Shown in pieces: positions 27,269 through 41,675 of a stretch of DNA of 64,000 nt (position 1 is the stretch's first letter; each line of letters begins with the position of its first letter). Source of the DNA: an uncultured Rikenellaceae bacterium (GTDB lineage: Bacteria; Bacteroidota; Bacteroidia; Bacteroidales; Rikenellaceae); contig CALYBQ010000006.1 of assembly GCA_944415565.1 (NCBI GenBank), forward strand, positions 1 through 64,000, read 5' to 3'. The notes beneath the pieces were generated by a model. That model saw nothing but the letters and a program-made list of their open reading frames with translations. It ran no database searches and had not been told where the DNA came from. Position numbers and translations under genes: made by a program.

Positions 27269-27583
27269 TTACAGTATTTTTTCGAGCTTCTCTTTGAGCG
27301 AATCTTTCGCGCAGGCCCCGATCTGTTTGTCTACCACTTCGCCGTTCTTGATGAAGAGTACGGTCGGGATGTTGCGGATAGAATATTTTACTGCTAGGTC
27401 GTTCTGCTCCTCTATGTCGCATTTACCAACTATGGCTTTGTCGGCGAATTCTTCGGCGAGCTCCTCGATCGAGGGGGCTATCATGCGGCACGGACCGCAC
27501 CATTCCGCCCAGAAATCGATGACTACCGGTTTGCCCGAGTTCAATACTTCTTGAATGTTGTCTTTTGTGATTGCTTTTGCCAT
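27269..27583 (-). CDS. trxA: Thioredoxin
   Basis: 104 residues with the active site WAEWCGPCRM and the cis-Pro loop IRNIPTVLFIKNGE. No signal peptide, so cytoplasmic disulfide reduction. It begins 46 bases after the dnaE stop and is probably co-transcribed with it. Confidence 0.96.
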   Translation of the reverse strand: MAKAITKDNIQEVLNSGKPVVIDFWAEWCGPCRMIAPSIEELAEEFADKAIVGKCDIEEQNDLAVKYSIRNIPTVLFIKNGEVVDKQIGACAKDSLKEKLEKIL

Positions 27584-27629
27584 AACTTTAGTTTTTATCT
27601 GTAATAAAACGTTTGTTTGATGTCTGTTA

Positions 27630-31274
<3,645 letters not shown>

Positions 31275-31299
31275 AAACTTGAGGTGACTATGTTTTCCA

Positions 31300-31307
31300 C
31301 AAAGTTA
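31300..31307 (-). promoter_or_regulatory. -7 box TAACTTTG of dnaE
   Basis: Minus strand reads TAACTTTG; matches TAnnTTTG and fits a 20-nt leader before the dnaE start. Confidence 0.5.
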
Positions 31308-31415
31308 CGTATAATACAAGCCAAAACATCGGGTACGGATGGCAAGTTATCAACATATTTTTTGTATATTTATACAGCGGGACAGGTGAACGCTGAAACT
31401 TTAAAATTTACTGTT

Positions 31416-31673
31416 ATGGAAAAGAATGATTTGGTGGTTCTGATGACGTTCACAAGGGTGAACAACGCATCTATGCACAAGGCGTTGCTCGAATCGGCAG
31501 GCATCAAAGCTTATGTGCTGGACGAATATATGGGGACTGTTTTTCCAGTCGGCGGCGATTTGCAAGTGAGGTTGGCCGTTGCTAAAGAAGATGAGGCGAA
31601 GGCTCGTGAAATACTTGCGGCCGATTTCGATAAGGCAGGCTTCAAGGAGGACTCAAAGAACATGAAAGAATAG
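31416..31673 (+). CDS. DUF2007 family protein
   Basis: 85 residues from MEKNDLVVLMTF; the upstream in-frame extension does not look coding. The pattern of a short ferredoxin-like domain (ASMHKALLESAGIKAYVLDE, then VRLAVAKEDEAKAREIL) matches DUF2007 putative signal-transducing proteins. Function is unknown, possibly a PII-like regulatory module. Divergent from dnaE and followed by a terminator. Confidence 0.75.
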   Translation: MEKNDLVVLMTFTRVNNASMHKALLESAGIKAYVLDEYMGTVFPVGGDLQVRLAVAKEDEAKAREILAADFDKAGFKEDSKNMKE

Positions 31674-31725
31674 TCGCCTTGTGGCGTGACGCATCTACGG
31701 CCGTTCCGGAGAGTGTGAAATGATA

Positions 31726-31756
31726 AAAGGCAGACTACTGAAGTCTGCCTTTATTG
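31726..31756 (+). terminator. Terminator of the DUF2007 gene
   Basis: AAAGGCAGACT (31726-31736) pairs with 31742-31752 around a 5-nt loop, followed by T-rich sequence. Confidence 0.8.
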
Positions 31757-32109
31757 GTTTATGTCGTGCCGTCCTTGGTGCGGCTCGCCAGACACTATGC
31801 AACGCTTGCAAAATTAATTTGTCCGGGCCATTGTTTTTTTGGGGCGGACTACCGTGTTTTGATGAGCCGAGCCATTCCTGTTGGACTGTCCACTCTGTGT
31901 GGTTTGCGATGTGCGGCGTCTGAACAGAGAACCTTGCACGGGGCGCAGTCGAAAGGGTACGCCGGTTTCTATGCCTGTGCTTGTGTGATATTTGCTTTAC
32001 CCGTATTTGACTCGCATCTTACCCGCCGACAGATCACGCCAGTATATCACAGCAATATGTGATGTGACCGTGCCAGATGACGGGATGGAAGCCTGTATGC
32101 CGTCTCGTT
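31757..32109. other. Intergenic, nothing recognised
   Basis: About 350 bases between the DUF2007 terminator and the end of aroE. Small open frames on the plus strand are Cys/Arg-rich and look non-coding. Confidence 0.5.
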
Positions 32110-32853
32110 TTATTCGTTACCGGACCATATGCCCCATGCCTTGATAGCCTGTCCCACCAACATCTCATACCCGTTCGAGGTCTTTGCTCCATATTCCGCG
32201 CCTTTCCTCATGAAAAGAGTTTGCTCCGGATTATACACCAAGTCGAAAAAGTAGTGTCCGGGCGTAACTGCGGAGTAGGGTAGGTCGGGAAACGTATCCA
32301 CATCTGGGAACGTACCCAGCGGCGTAGCGTTGATTATCAGTTTGGTATCGCCTACTATCGAGGGATTTGCTGCAAGGTCATCGTATGTAAGGTCGCCGTT
32401 CTTGTGGCTGCGCGACACGCACCTGAAGCGTATGCCGAGTTGCTGTAATATATACTTGACCGCTTTGGATGCGCCGCCCGTTCCGAGCACCAGTGCATCC
32501 GGACGCTCGTTGCCTATGAGGTGCAGCAGGGAGTTGCAGAATCCGTATGCGTCTGTGTTGTGCCCTGTTAGGCGGCCGTCCTCTACCTTCACGCAGTTGA
32601 CCGCACCTATCTGGCGTGCTTCGCCCGAAAGCGAGTCGAGGAACGGTATTATCTCCTCCTTATACGGCAATGTTACGTTGAACCCTTTCAGGTTTGGGTT
32701 CTCTTGCAGCATACGTGGAAGTTCGTCTATCGTGGTGAGTTCGAAATTGCGGTATTCGGCGTCTATGCCTTCTTTTGCGAATTTGTCTGCGAAGAATCTT
32801 GCCGAGAACGAGTGTCCGAGTCTGCGTCCGACAAGGCCGTACAGTGGTTTCAT
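32110..32853 (-). CDS. aroE: Shikimate dehydrogenase
   Basis: 247 residues. Substrate-binding LVGRRLGHSFSARFF, catalytic-site NVTLPYKEEI (Lys), the NADP-binding ALVLGTGGASKAVKY and NATPLGTFPDVD. It reduces 3-dehydroshikimate in the chorismate pathway leading to Trp, Tyr and Phe. A DUF368 gene lies 21 bases upstream on the same strand, so the two are one operon. Confidence 0.94.
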   Translation of the reverse strand: MKPLYGLVGRRLGHSFSARFFADKFAKEGIDAEYRNFELTTIDELPRMLQENPNLKGFNVTLPYKEEIIPFLDSLSGEARQIGAVNCVKVEDGRLTGHNTDAYGFCNSLLHLIGNERPDALVLGTGGASKAVKYILQQLGIRFRCVSRSHKNGDLTYDDLAANPSIVGDTKLIINATPLGTFPDVDTFPDLPYSAVTPGHYFFDLVYNPEQTLFMRKGAEYGAKTSNGYEMLVGQAIKAWGIWSGNE

Positions 32854-32874
32854 CTGTGTTTAGTTCGTTTGTGT

Positions 32875-33813
32875 TTATTTGCCGGCGGCTTCTTTCTGTT
32901 CTTTTTTGTTCGATATGGCCTCTATCGCCCAGATAATGGCGAAACCGACTACGCACAATCCTATTACCAGCCATAGTTGTGCGTCCTGTCCCGTTACGGC
33001 CTCGAACTGGACCGGCATTACATTGTGCTCTATTGTGTTGGTCCCCTCGCTGCTGTATTGGTACGTCAGTGTTTTCCACGGCCATATCTTTGCGAGCGAT
33101 CCGGCCATGAACCCGGTCAGCGCGGCTATTGTGACGTTGTGGTGATGGTGCAGCAGCCACGAGAGTGCGTGCGAGAAGCTGAGTATGCCCGCGACGGCCC
33201 CTACGATGAACAGCAATATTATGCCTATATTGAGTTCGGTAACGGCGTTGAGAATGAAGTGGTATTTGCCCAGCAACACCAGTATGAAAGCTCCGGAAAT
33301 GCCCGGCAATATCATGGCGCATATGGCTATTGCCCCCGAAAGCATTATGAACCACCATACGTCTGGCGTCGAGGTCGGTGTTACCTGAGTGATGAAGTAT
33401 GCGGCTCCGGCCCCTAAAAGTAACGATAGAATGTTCGGTGCCGTCCATTTAGGGACACGCTTAGACACTATCACGGTCGAGGCGGCTATCAACCCGAAGA
33501 AGAATGCCCATACCGGTACGGGATGGTGTTCGAGCAGCCATGTCATGAGTTTGGCGAGTGTGAAGGCGGCTGTGGCTATCCCTGCTACCAGTGCGAGCAG
33601 GAAGTTCCCGTTTATTTTTTTCCAGAACTCTTTCAGCCTCAATCTGAAGAGCAGTTTCATTGCCGTCAGGTCTATGCTTTTGATCGAGTCGAGTAATTCC
33701 TCGTATATGCCCGTTATGAAAGCTATCGTTCCGCCTGAGACGCCCGGGATTACATCTGCAGTCCCCATGCCGATACCTTTGAGGACTATTGAGAGGTAGT
33801 TTCTTTTTGCCAT
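32875..33813 (-). CDS. DUF368 polytopic membrane protein
   Basis: 312 residues with about eight or nine membrane segments. The N-terminal signature KGIGMGTADVIPGVSGGTIA and the internal repeat MILPGISGAFILVLLGKYH are typical of DUF368. These proteins have been linked to undecaprenyl-phosphate translocation (PopT family), which would place it in envelope precursor recycling; that role is from family knowledge. It precedes aroE in the operon. Confidence 0.9.
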   Translation of the reverse strand: MAKRNYLSIVLKGIGMGTADVIPGVSGGTIAFITGIYEELLDSIKSIDLTAMKLLFRLRLKEFWKKINGNFLLALVAGIATAAFTLAKLMTWLLEHHPVPVWAFFFGLIAASTVIVSKRVPKWTAPNILSLLLGAGAAYFITQVTPTSTPDVWWFIMLSGAIAICAMILPGISGAFILVLLGKYHFILNAVTELNIGIILLFIVGAVAGILSFSHALSWLLHHHHNVTIAALTGFMAGSLAKIWPWKTLTYQYSSEGTNTIEHNVMPVQFEAVTGQDAQLWLVIGLCVVGFAIIWAIEAISNKKEQKEAAGK

Positions 33814-33832
33814 TTCGTTTTACTTATGCTCG

Positions 33833-33840
33833 CAAAGATA
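33833..33840 (-). promoter_or_regulatory. -7 box TATCTTTG of DUF368-aroE
   Basis: Minus strand reads TATCTTTG, 19 bases before the DUF368 start codon. Confidence 0.55.
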
Positions 33841-34009
33841 ATATTTTTTACATTTTACGATTTGTGCGGCCGTAGATATGTCAAATAAAAATGAAATTAT
33901 CCGTTTCGTGTGTGCGTTGGGCGTATATGGAGGCGGCTTTTATGTTTACAGCCAGTTGTGGCGGTGTCCCAAGCCGTTCAAAATATGGAGGCATATGATG
34001 CGATAAAAA

Positions 34010-34035
34010 ATGCCGGCATAAATGAGTGCCGGCAT
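34010..34035 (-). terminator. Terminator downstream of the DUF3276 gene
   Basis: ATGCCGGCA (34010-34018) pairs with TGCCGGCAT (34027-34035). On the minus strand it is followed by a run of T. It lies about 255 bases past the DUF3276 stop; the bases in between (34036-34291) show no gene. Confidence 0.65.
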
Positions 34036-34291
34036 CTTCTCATGTCTTAATGTAACGGATACGAATTATGTCTTGCCGTTTGTAACCCTGTCCTGTTATT
34101 GACATATACTACGGTCGGTGCAGTGTTGCCATTACGGCTTTCCGTTAGTTGCTTGCGGCGTGCGTTTTGTCTGTCCCTTTTTGTCGGACTCCAGCTTTCA
34201 ACTTACGCGATATGGCTCAAGCCCGACTTGTGCTGGCGCTTCCTTGTGCAGTTGTTTTTGTAATCCGTTGAGCCGAGCGATTCCGCACCTG

Positions 34292-34630
34292 TTACAGGTT
34301 TTCGAACTCTTCGTCTACCGATTTCTCGGCGGCTTCCTGCTCGAAGAATTCCGGTTTGTGTTCCTTGATATATGCGACGACCTCGTCAAGCCCTTCGGAG
34401 AACTTACCGAAATCCTCTTTGTAGAGGTAGATCTTGTGTTTGTCGAAAAAGAACGAACCATCTTTGGCCTGTTTCTTACGGCTTTCCGTGATCGTCAGGA
34501 AATAATCGTCGTTCCGCGTTGCCTTAACATCGAAAAAGTAGGTCCTTCGTCCTGCCCTCACAGCTTTAGAGTATACCTCTTCTCCTCCCTCGCTGTCGAA
34601 CTCTTTGCGTGCATCTAAAGTCTCTGCCAT
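34292..34630 (-). CDS. DUF3276 / PUR-alpha-like protein
   Basis: 112 residues from MAETLDARKEFDSEGGEEVY; an upstream in-frame start would overlap the promoter. The core VRAGRRTYFFDVKATRNDDY followed by FLTITESRKK matches the Bacteroidetes DUF3276 family with a PUR-alpha-like nucleic-acid-binding fold. The function is presumed RNA or DNA binding. The C-terminus is strongly acidic. It has its own -7 box. Confidence 0.85.
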   Translation of the reverse strand: MAETLDARKEFDSEGGEEVYSKAVRAGRRTYFFDVKATRNDDYFLTITESRKKQAKDGSFFFDKHKIYLYKEDFGKFSEGLDEVVAYIKEHKPEFFEQEAAEKSVDEEFENL

Positions 34631-34658
34631 ACTGCCTGTCTTTTTATTTGTTTTGTAA

Positions 34659-34666
34659 CAAATATA
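34659..34666 (-). promoter_or_regulatory. -7 box TATATTTG of the DUF3276 gene
   Basis: Minus strand reads TATATTTG, 28 bases before the start codon; it decides against the longer start at 34735. Confidence 0.6.
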
Positions 34667-34731
34667 TTGATTTTTAGTCGGAATACAAATCCGAAAGCGT
34701 AAAAATGCGCGGGCGGGTAGGGTGGAGAGCG

Positions 34732-36336
34732 TCAAATCTTATCTATGGCTATCTCTGAGCCCATTTTTTTCCAGTCACGGATTATTTCCATAGCTTTGGA
34801 GAACACTGGGTCGTTAGCGTTCAGTACCCGGTATCCCTCGCTGGTTGACCATATGGTGCTTGCTATCAGGCTTTTGATCTGTTTTGTGATTCTTGGGCGC
34901 GAAATGTCGAGACCTGCTGCGTTGAACGGTACGCCTCGCTTCTCGCCGATCTTGACGAATTCGTCTATCATTTCCTGAGTGATCTCGAATTCCTGTTCGA
35001 ACGTTTCGAAATCGCCGTAATCGGCCATAATCTTGCTGCGTCCGTGGTCGAGGAATGTGCTGACATACTCAGTGTAAACGCCTTTGCTGGCCAATTGCCG
35101 CTCGTATTTGCTGAACTCGGACGTGTCGATCTTCACCGTGTAGTCGGGGGTTATGCCTCCGCCGCCGTATACTTTCCGGCCGAGCCGCAGGGTGGTGTAT
35201 ACGGCCGAACTGTCTACGGTCGGAGCGTTCGCTGTGGTGTCGTTGCCGAAACGCATCTCGAAGTCGTGTAGGTAACCCTCTTTATTCCCTTTCTCGAACG
35301 GCCGCTGTATGGCTCTGCCTGACGGGGTGATATACCTCGATATCGTTATGTTTACGGCCGAACCGTCCACCAGCGGGTATTGCCGCTGTACCAGTCCTTT
35401 GCCGAAGGTGCGCCGCCCTACGATTACCGCACGGTCCCAGTCTTGCAATGCTCCCGAGACTATTTCGCTCGCCGATGCCGAGAATTCGTCTACCAGCACG
35501 ACCAGTTTACCGTTGCAGAACTTGCCGTCGCGCGGAACCCTGTATGTTTCCCGAGCGACCGTGCGCCCTTCGGTCGAGACGATTTCGTCGTCTTCGGAGA
35601 GAAAGAAACTCGCCATCATCAACGCTTGGGTGAAGAGTCCGCCGCCGTTACCGCGCAGGTCGAGGATGAGTCCGTTTATCTTCCCGAATTTGTTGAACGC
35701 ATCTTTCACCTCCTGCATAGTCGTATGCGAGAAACGGCTTACGCGGATGTAGCCGGTCTTTTTGTCCGGTTTGTAGGCCGCGTCCACCGTATTCAGGGGG
35801 ATGTCGTCGCGCACGACGCGGAACGTCATCGCCTGCGGTTCGCCGAGGCGCCGTATGCCGACATCGACCGGCGTATGCTTGGGACCGCGAAGCCTTTTGA
35901 CTATGTCGTTTTGTTTCCATCCTATCACGCTCGTGTCGTTGACCGATACTATGCGGTCGTTGGGCAGTATGCCTACCTTTTCCGACGGGCCGCCCGGTAC
36001 GATGTTGGCTATGTGCATCGTGTCGCCGACCATGCTTATCTGCACGCCGATGCCGCTGAAGTTGCCTTGCACCGACTCTCGGAAGCTCTGCATCTCTTCC
36101 GTCGAGAGGTAAGAGGAGTGCGGGTCCAACTCGCTGAGCATTTTTTTTATGGCATCTTCAGTGAGTTTACCCATGTCGAGCGTGTCGATGTATGAGCCGG
36201 CCAGATAAGTGTAGAATTGCGTGAGTTTCTGCAATTGTATCGCCGTTTCCATGCCGGTCTGCTTGTCTTTGGGCCTTGCCTGTCCGCTTGCGATGATGGG
36301 AATGACGGCCAAGAATATGACTATGATTTTTTTCAT
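34732..36336 (-). CDS. S41 C-terminal processing protease
   Basis: 534 residues from MKKIIVIFLAVIP, with a signal peptide (about 1-19). PDZ domain about 80-170 (GPSEKVGILPNDRIVSVNDT). The S41 catalytic core has DLRGNGGGLF, DEFSASASEIVSGALQ with the catalytic Ser, and GKGLVQRQ with the catalytic Lys. A C-terminal helical domain follows. It is a periplasmic protease for damaged or envelope proteins. Start at 36336 chosen because the signal peptide follows directly. hisS ends 125 bases upstream on the same strand. Confidence 0.92.
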   Translation of the reverse strand: MKKIIVIFLAVIPIIASGQARPKDKQTGMETAIQLQKLTQFYTYLAGSYIDTLDMGKLTEDAIKKMLSELDPHSSYLSTEEMQSFRESVQGNFSGIGVQISMVGDTMHIANIVPGGPSEKVGILPNDRIVSVNDTSVIGWKQNDIVKRLRGPKHTPVDVGIRRLGEPQAMTFRVVRDDIPLNTVDAAYKPDKKTGYIRVSRFSHTTMQEVKDAFNKFGKINGLILDLRGNGGGLFTQALMMASFFLSEDDEIVSTEGRTVARETYRVPRDGKFCNGKLVVLVDEFSASASEIVSGALQDWDRAVIVGRRTFGKGLVQRQYPLVDGSAVNITISRYITPSGRAIQRPFEKGNKEGYLHDFEMRFGNDTTANAPTVDSSAVYTTLRLGRKVYGGGGITPDYTVKIDTSEFSKYERQLASKGVYTEYVSTFLDHGRSKIMADYGDFETFEQEFEITQEMIDEFVKIGEKRGVPFNAAGLDISRPRITKQIKSLIASTIWSTSEGYRVLNANDPVFSKAMEIIRDWKKMGSEIAIDKI

Positions 36337-36461
36337 GTGTGTAGTTGTCGTCGTTTGCGATACGCGTGTTTGCAAAAGACATTCCCTTCCGAACGGGCGG
36401 GGAATGTCGTGTTACGTGGTACAGGCGTTACACCTGCGAGGAGCTGCGGTCGTGTGCCGCC

Positions 36462-37811
36462 TTATTGTATGGCGCTGGCGATGTCTGCTATCGCTACCAG
36501 AACCTGCTCGCCGCTGGTCATGTTCTTCACAGTGGCTTTACCGGCGGCGAGTTCGTCGCTGCCGATGATTACTACGTATGGTATGCCGCGCTTGTTGGCG
36601 TAATCCATTTGTTTCTTCATCTTGGCCGCTTCGGGATATATCTCCGATGCCGTTCCGTTCTCTCTCAGCGCGGCGAGGGCTTTGATGGCCGCGAGCTCTT
36701 CCGCACCGCCGAAGTTCAGGAATATGACCTTGGTCGAGACGGTCGCCTCTTCGGGGAATAGGTCGAGGCCGAGCATTACGTCGTATATGCGGTCCGCCCC
36801 GAACGATATGCCTACGCCCGAGGTGTTTGGCATACCGAATATGCCGGTCAGGTCGTCGTAACGTCCGCCGCCGCAGATACTCCCTATTGCGAAGTCCTTG
36901 GCCTTGACTTCGAATATCGCCCCCGTGTAATAGTTCAGCCCACGGGCGAGGGAGAGGTCGAGCTCTATGTCGAGCGACGTTTCCAGAGCATCTGTATAAC
37001 TGAATATGGTCTCCATCTCTTCGATACCCTTCAGGCCTGTTTCGGACGATGATATGGCTGTGCGTAGTTGCGCGAGTTTTTCACGATTCGTGCCGCTGAG
37101 TTCGAGTATGGGGCGCAGTTTGCCGAACGCCTCTTCGGATATATCTTTCGACATAAGCTCCTCTTTGACGGCGTCCATGCCTATCTTCTCTAGTTTGTCG
37201 ATGGCTACGGTTATGTCCATCATCTTGTCGGCGTAACCGATGCTTTCGGCAATCCCGGCCAGTATTTTGCGGTTGTTGAGTTTCAGCGTGACGCGTATGC
37301 CGAGCCTGCCGAATACCTTTTCTACCATCTGTACCAATTCCACCTCATTGAGCAGGCTCTTGCTGCCGATGATGTCAACATCACACTGGTAGAATTCGCG
37401 GTAACGGCCCTTTTGCGGCCTGTCGGCACGCCATACCGGTTGTACCTGATAGCGGCGGAACGGGAACGTTATTTCGCTCTGGTGCTGCACTACATAGCGT
37501 GCGAATGGTACGGTGAGGTCGTAGCGCAATCCTTTTTCGCATATTTTGGTGGCGAGCTTGTTTGAGTTTTCCAACTCTCCGCACTCCACTTTGGCCGCGA
37601 AATCGCCGGAGTTGAGTATCTTGAAGAGCAACTTGTCGCCCTCTTCTCCGTATTTTCCCATGAGTGTAGAGAGATTCTCCATCGCAGGGGTTTCGAGCGG
37701 CAGGAATCCGTGTTCGCGGAATACGGCCTTTATGGTGTCGAACATATAGTTGCGCCGAGTCATCTCGACCGGCGAGAAATCGCGTGTTCCTTTTGGTATT
37801 GACGGCTTCAT
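36462..37811 (-). CDS. hisS: Histidyl-tRNA synthetase
   Basis: 449 residues from [16 protein letters not shown]. Class II motifs: [12 protein letters not shown], motif 2 with [20 protein letters not shown], histidine-specific [12 protein letters not shown], and motif 3 around [11 protein letters not shown]. The C-terminal anticodon-binding domain begins at about 355. A -7 box lies 28 bases upstream of this start, supporting it over an upstream ATG at 37877. Confidence 0.95.
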   Translation of the reverse strand: MKPSIPKGTRDFSPVEMTRRNYMFDTIKAVFREHGFLPLETPAMENLSTLMGKYGEEGDKLLFKILNSGDFAAKVECGELENSNKLATKICEKGLRYDLTVPFARYVVQHQSEITFPFRRYQVQPVWRADRPQKGRYREFYQCDVDIIGSKSLLNEVELVQMVEKVFGRLGIRVTLKLNNRKILAGIAESIGYADKMMDITVAIDKLEKIGMDAVKEELMSKDISEEAFGKLRPILELSGTNREKLAQLRTAISSSETGLKGIEEMETIFSYTDALETSLDIELDLSLARGLNYYTGAIFEVKAKDFAIGSICGGGRYDDLTGIFGMPNTSGVGISFGADRIYDVMLGLDLFPEEATVSTKVIFLNFGGAEELAAIKALAALRENGTASEIYPEAAKMKKQMDYANKRGIPYVVIIGSDELAAGKATVKNMTSGEQVLVAIADIASAIQ

Positions 37812-37838
37812 CGTACGTTTGTTTGTTTTTGCAATATG

Positions 37839-37846
37839 CAAAATTA
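37839..37846 (-). promoter_or_regulatory. -7 box TAATTTTG of hisS
   Basis: Minus strand reads TAATTTTG, 28 bases upstream of the hisS ATG. Confidence 0.5.
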
Positions 37847-37977
37847 AGAAATTAATGCGTATCTTTATTACATGCACGGGTTTGTTTGAATATACTTAGC
37901 GGGAATCGAGCTGATTTTACCCACGATTTTACCCGATGTGCGGCGAGTGGCTTTGCAGTTTGTATGAGGGCATAACA

Positions 37978-38015
37978 AATAACGGAAGTGGAATTTATAA
38001 TCCACTTCCGTTATT
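37978..38015 (-). terminator. Terminator of ettA
   Basis: A perfect 15-bp stem AATAACGGAAGTGGA (37978-37992) with 38001-38015 and an 8-nt loop. It lies 40 bases after the ettA stop. Confidence 0.75.
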
Positions 38016-38054
38016 CTTAGTTGCCTTCTATGTACATCAGAGTTCGTTGTACGC

Positions 38055-39731
<1,677 letters not shown>

Positions 39732-39766
39732 ATTTGTTTAGTGTTCTAATTATCGTGATTAAATCT

Positions 39767-40171
39767 TTATTTCTTCAATTTCTTGCCGATGTTGTCGAGC
39801 TGTATGTCGAGCGCCTTGACCGATATTTGTATCTCGGCAATGGAGATAGCGAGCGATATTATCATAATGAGCAGCGCCGCTCCGAAGATCCATGCTGCGG
39901 CGAACTGGAACCCTACGTAGATCAGGAACGTGCTTATGACGCACAGGAACAGGCTCGTGATGCCGAGTATCTGCATCCAGCGTGTCATGTAGAGCCGTTT
40001 GCGGAGGTTCGCTATCTGCTTGACATGCTTGTCCGACGGATTGGCCGCATGGTTGGCGGCGAGGTTGCGGATCACCTGCGTGTAGGTCAGGAACCGGTTG
40101 GTGTATGCTATCATGACCAGCGAGATGGCAGAGAACATTATTGACGGGGTGACGAGTGTAAGTTCGGGCAT
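39767..40171 (-). CDS. DUF2721 membrane protein
   Basis: 134 residues with three membrane segments (about 10-28, 75-95, 98-118). The start LVTPSIMFSAISLVMIAYTN and the motif RKRLYMTRWMQILGI fit DUF2721. Function unknown. It is first gene of a probable operon with ettA. Confidence 0.82.
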   Translation of the reverse strand: MPELTLVTPSIMFSAISLVMIAYTNRFLTYTQVIRNLAANHAANPSDKHVKQIANLRKRLYMTRWMQILGITSLFLCVISTFLIYVGFQFAAAWIFGAALLIMIISLAISIAEIQISVKALDIQLDNIGKKLKK

Positions 40172-40212
40172 GTTTTCTTGTTTTTAGCGTTCGTGTCGAA
40201 ATTGGAAGACCA

Positions 40213-40220
40213 CAAATTTA
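40213..40220 (-). promoter_or_regulatory. -7 box TAAATTTG of DUF2721-ettA
   Basis: Minus strand reads TAAATTTG, 41 bases before the DUF2721 start. Confidence 0.5.
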
Positions 40221-40337
40221 CAATTTTTATTTGACTAATCTAACGTATGTCGGCTTCGGTGCGGCATAATAGTGTCAACCTATGTAGTGATAAATATAAT
40301 TGATGGGCGGCGGGGTGGGTGAGTAGCATCTTTTTGT

Positions 40338-40345
40338 TATCTTTG
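40338..40345 (+). promoter_or_regulatory. -7 box TATCTTTG of rubrerythrin
   Basis: Matches TAnnTTTG. An in-frame ATG at 40349 lies 3 bases downstream and the family-typical ATG at 40388 follows with a leader of about 38 nt. Confidence 0.6.
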
Positions 40346-40387
40346 ACAATGGAAATACCAAATAACCATTACAAAAAAATTATAGAC

Positions 40388-40966
40388 ATGGGAAAATCAG
40401 TTAAAGGTACTGAAACAGAAAAGAATCTCCTCAGGGCATTTGCAGGCGAATCTCAGGCGCGTACTCGTTATACTTTTTTCGCGAGCCAAGCCAAGAAGGA
40501 GGGGTACGAACAGATAGCAGGGGTTTTCCTCGAAACGGCTGAGCAGGAGAAGGAACACGCTAAACGTTTCTTCAAATTCCTCGAAGGCGGCATGTTGACC
40601 ATCGACGGAACTTTCCCCGCAGGCGTGATAGGCACTACCGCAGAGAACCTGTTGGTTGCTGCCGAGGGCGAATTGGAAGAGTGGGACGTGCTGTACGCTA
40701 ACTGGGCCGACGTTGCCGATCAGGAGGGCTTCTCGGCTATCGCTACCGTATTCCGCAACATCGCTAAGGTAGAGAAAGAGCACGAGGCACGTTATCGCAA
40801 GTTGCTGAAGCATGTCGAAGACGGCGACGTATTCAAGCGTGACGAACCTATCAAATGGCAGTGCCGCAACTGTGGTTATGTTCATGAGGGTCCCGAAGCT
40901 CCCGGCGCTTGCCCTGCATGTGCACACCCGCAGGCTTACTTCGAACCGATGAAGCAGAACTATTAA
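40388..40966 (+). CDS. rbr: Rubrerythrin
   Basis: 192 residues from MGKSVKGTETEKNLL. The N-terminal ferritin-like diiron domain (LRAFAGESQARTRYTFFA, TAEQEKEHAKRFF, KVEKEHEARYRKLL) is followed by a C-terminal rubredoxin domain with CRNCGY and CPACAHPQ. It reduces hydrogen peroxide in anaerobes. The N-terminal family match favours 40388, although an in-frame ATG at 40349 sits right after the promoter box. Confidence 0.95.
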   Translation: MGKSVKGTETEKNLLRAFAGESQARTRYTFFASQAKKEGYEQIAGVFLETAEQEKEHAKRFFKFLEGGMLTIDGTFPAGVIGTTAENLLVAAEGELEEWDVLYANWADVADQEGFSAIATVFRNIAKVEKEHEARYRKLLKHVEDGDVFKRDEPIKWQCRNCGYVHEGPEAPGACPACAHPQAYFEPMKQNY

Positions 40967-40989
40967 TAGTTGCCTGACGAAAAATGATG

Positions 40990-41016
40990 CGGCCCTTCAG
41001 CGATGAGGGGCCGTTT
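40990..41016 (+). terminator. Terminator of rubrerythrin
   Basis: CGGCCC (40990-40995) pairs with GGGCCG (41008-41013) and is followed by T residues. Confidence 0.7.
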
Positions 41017-41284
41017 CTTATGTGTCGTGCCCCGGCCGATAGTGGCGTTTGGGGCTCTGCATCTGTCCGGGGGCTGTCCATGCCGTCGTTCGTGTCAATA
41101 ATGCTGTGTGTATGTGTTGTTTCGGGCGATATGGTGTGGCGGGGCGGTAGAAGCATGAGGAAATGGCATCGTGGCGTGACGCAGGCATAACGGGATGTCG
41201 ATGCGGTGTGGGCGGAGTATCGCGTGCGATATGCTTAATGTTCATTTTATTCCGTGCCGATGGACAACGTGTCGCGATAGGTGT
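41017..41284. other. Intergenic, nothing recognised
   Basis: About 270 bases of G/T-rich sequence between the rubrerythrin terminator and the lrgA promoter box; no gene recognised. Confidence 0.45.
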
Positions 41285-41292
41285 TATCTTTG
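41285..41292 (+). promoter_or_regulatory. -7 box TATCTTTG of lrgAB
   Basis: Matches TAnnTTTG, 47 bases before the lrgA start codon. Confidence 0.5.
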
Positions 41293-41339
41293 CCCCGGTT
41301 TTACGTGGATGTGCCGTGCGGCGCATAAAGTGATTACTG

Positions 41340-41675
41340 ATGAAAGGTGTCTTTTATATACTGCTTGCCTATCTGGTCGGAGAGCTGTTGAGTATGCTGA
41401 TGAACGGGTTCATGCCTGCGAGCGTATTGGGCATGATAGTGTTGTTCGTTGCGCTGAGGACAAAAGCGGTGAAAACGGTCGATATAAAACTGGTTTCGCG
41501 AGCCTTGCTCGACAATATGGTGCTGTTCTTCGTTCCCGTGGGATCGGGCATCATGGTGTCTTACGCGCTTATCGGACAGCATTTCTGGGCCATAGTGATC
41601 TCGTTGCTCATCAGTACCGTATTGGTGATAGTTGGCGTCGGTGTGTTGCAGCAGAAAATAGGGAGAAAACAGTAA
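41340..41675 (+). CDS. lrgA: CidA/LrgA family holin-like protein
   Basis: 111 residues with four membrane segments. The PASVLGMIVLFVALRTKAVK region is the conserved CidA/LrgA signature. With LrgB it affects murein hydrolase activity or pyruvate-type metabolite export, according to studies of the family. Its TAA shares one base with the lrgB ATG (TAATG), so the two are coupled. No LytR-type regulator is adjacent. Confidence 0.88.
   Translation: MKGVFYILLAYLVGELLSMLMNGFMPASVLGMIVLFVALRTKAVKTVDIKLVSRALLDNMVLFFVPVGSGIMVSYALIGQHFWAIVISLLISTVLVIVGVGVLQQKIGRKQ

Noticed and set aside
34118-34618. Plus-strand 166-codon frame over the DUF3276 gene and its 3' region.
   Set aside because: Cys/Phe-rich shadow; DUF3276 on the minus strand is conserved and has a promoter box.
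41195-41674. The lrgB frame stays open upstream through lrgA, suggesting a 393-aa fusion.
   Set aside because: The upstream part is in another frame of lrgA and Arg/Cys-rich; the TAATG junction and family length support a start at 41675.
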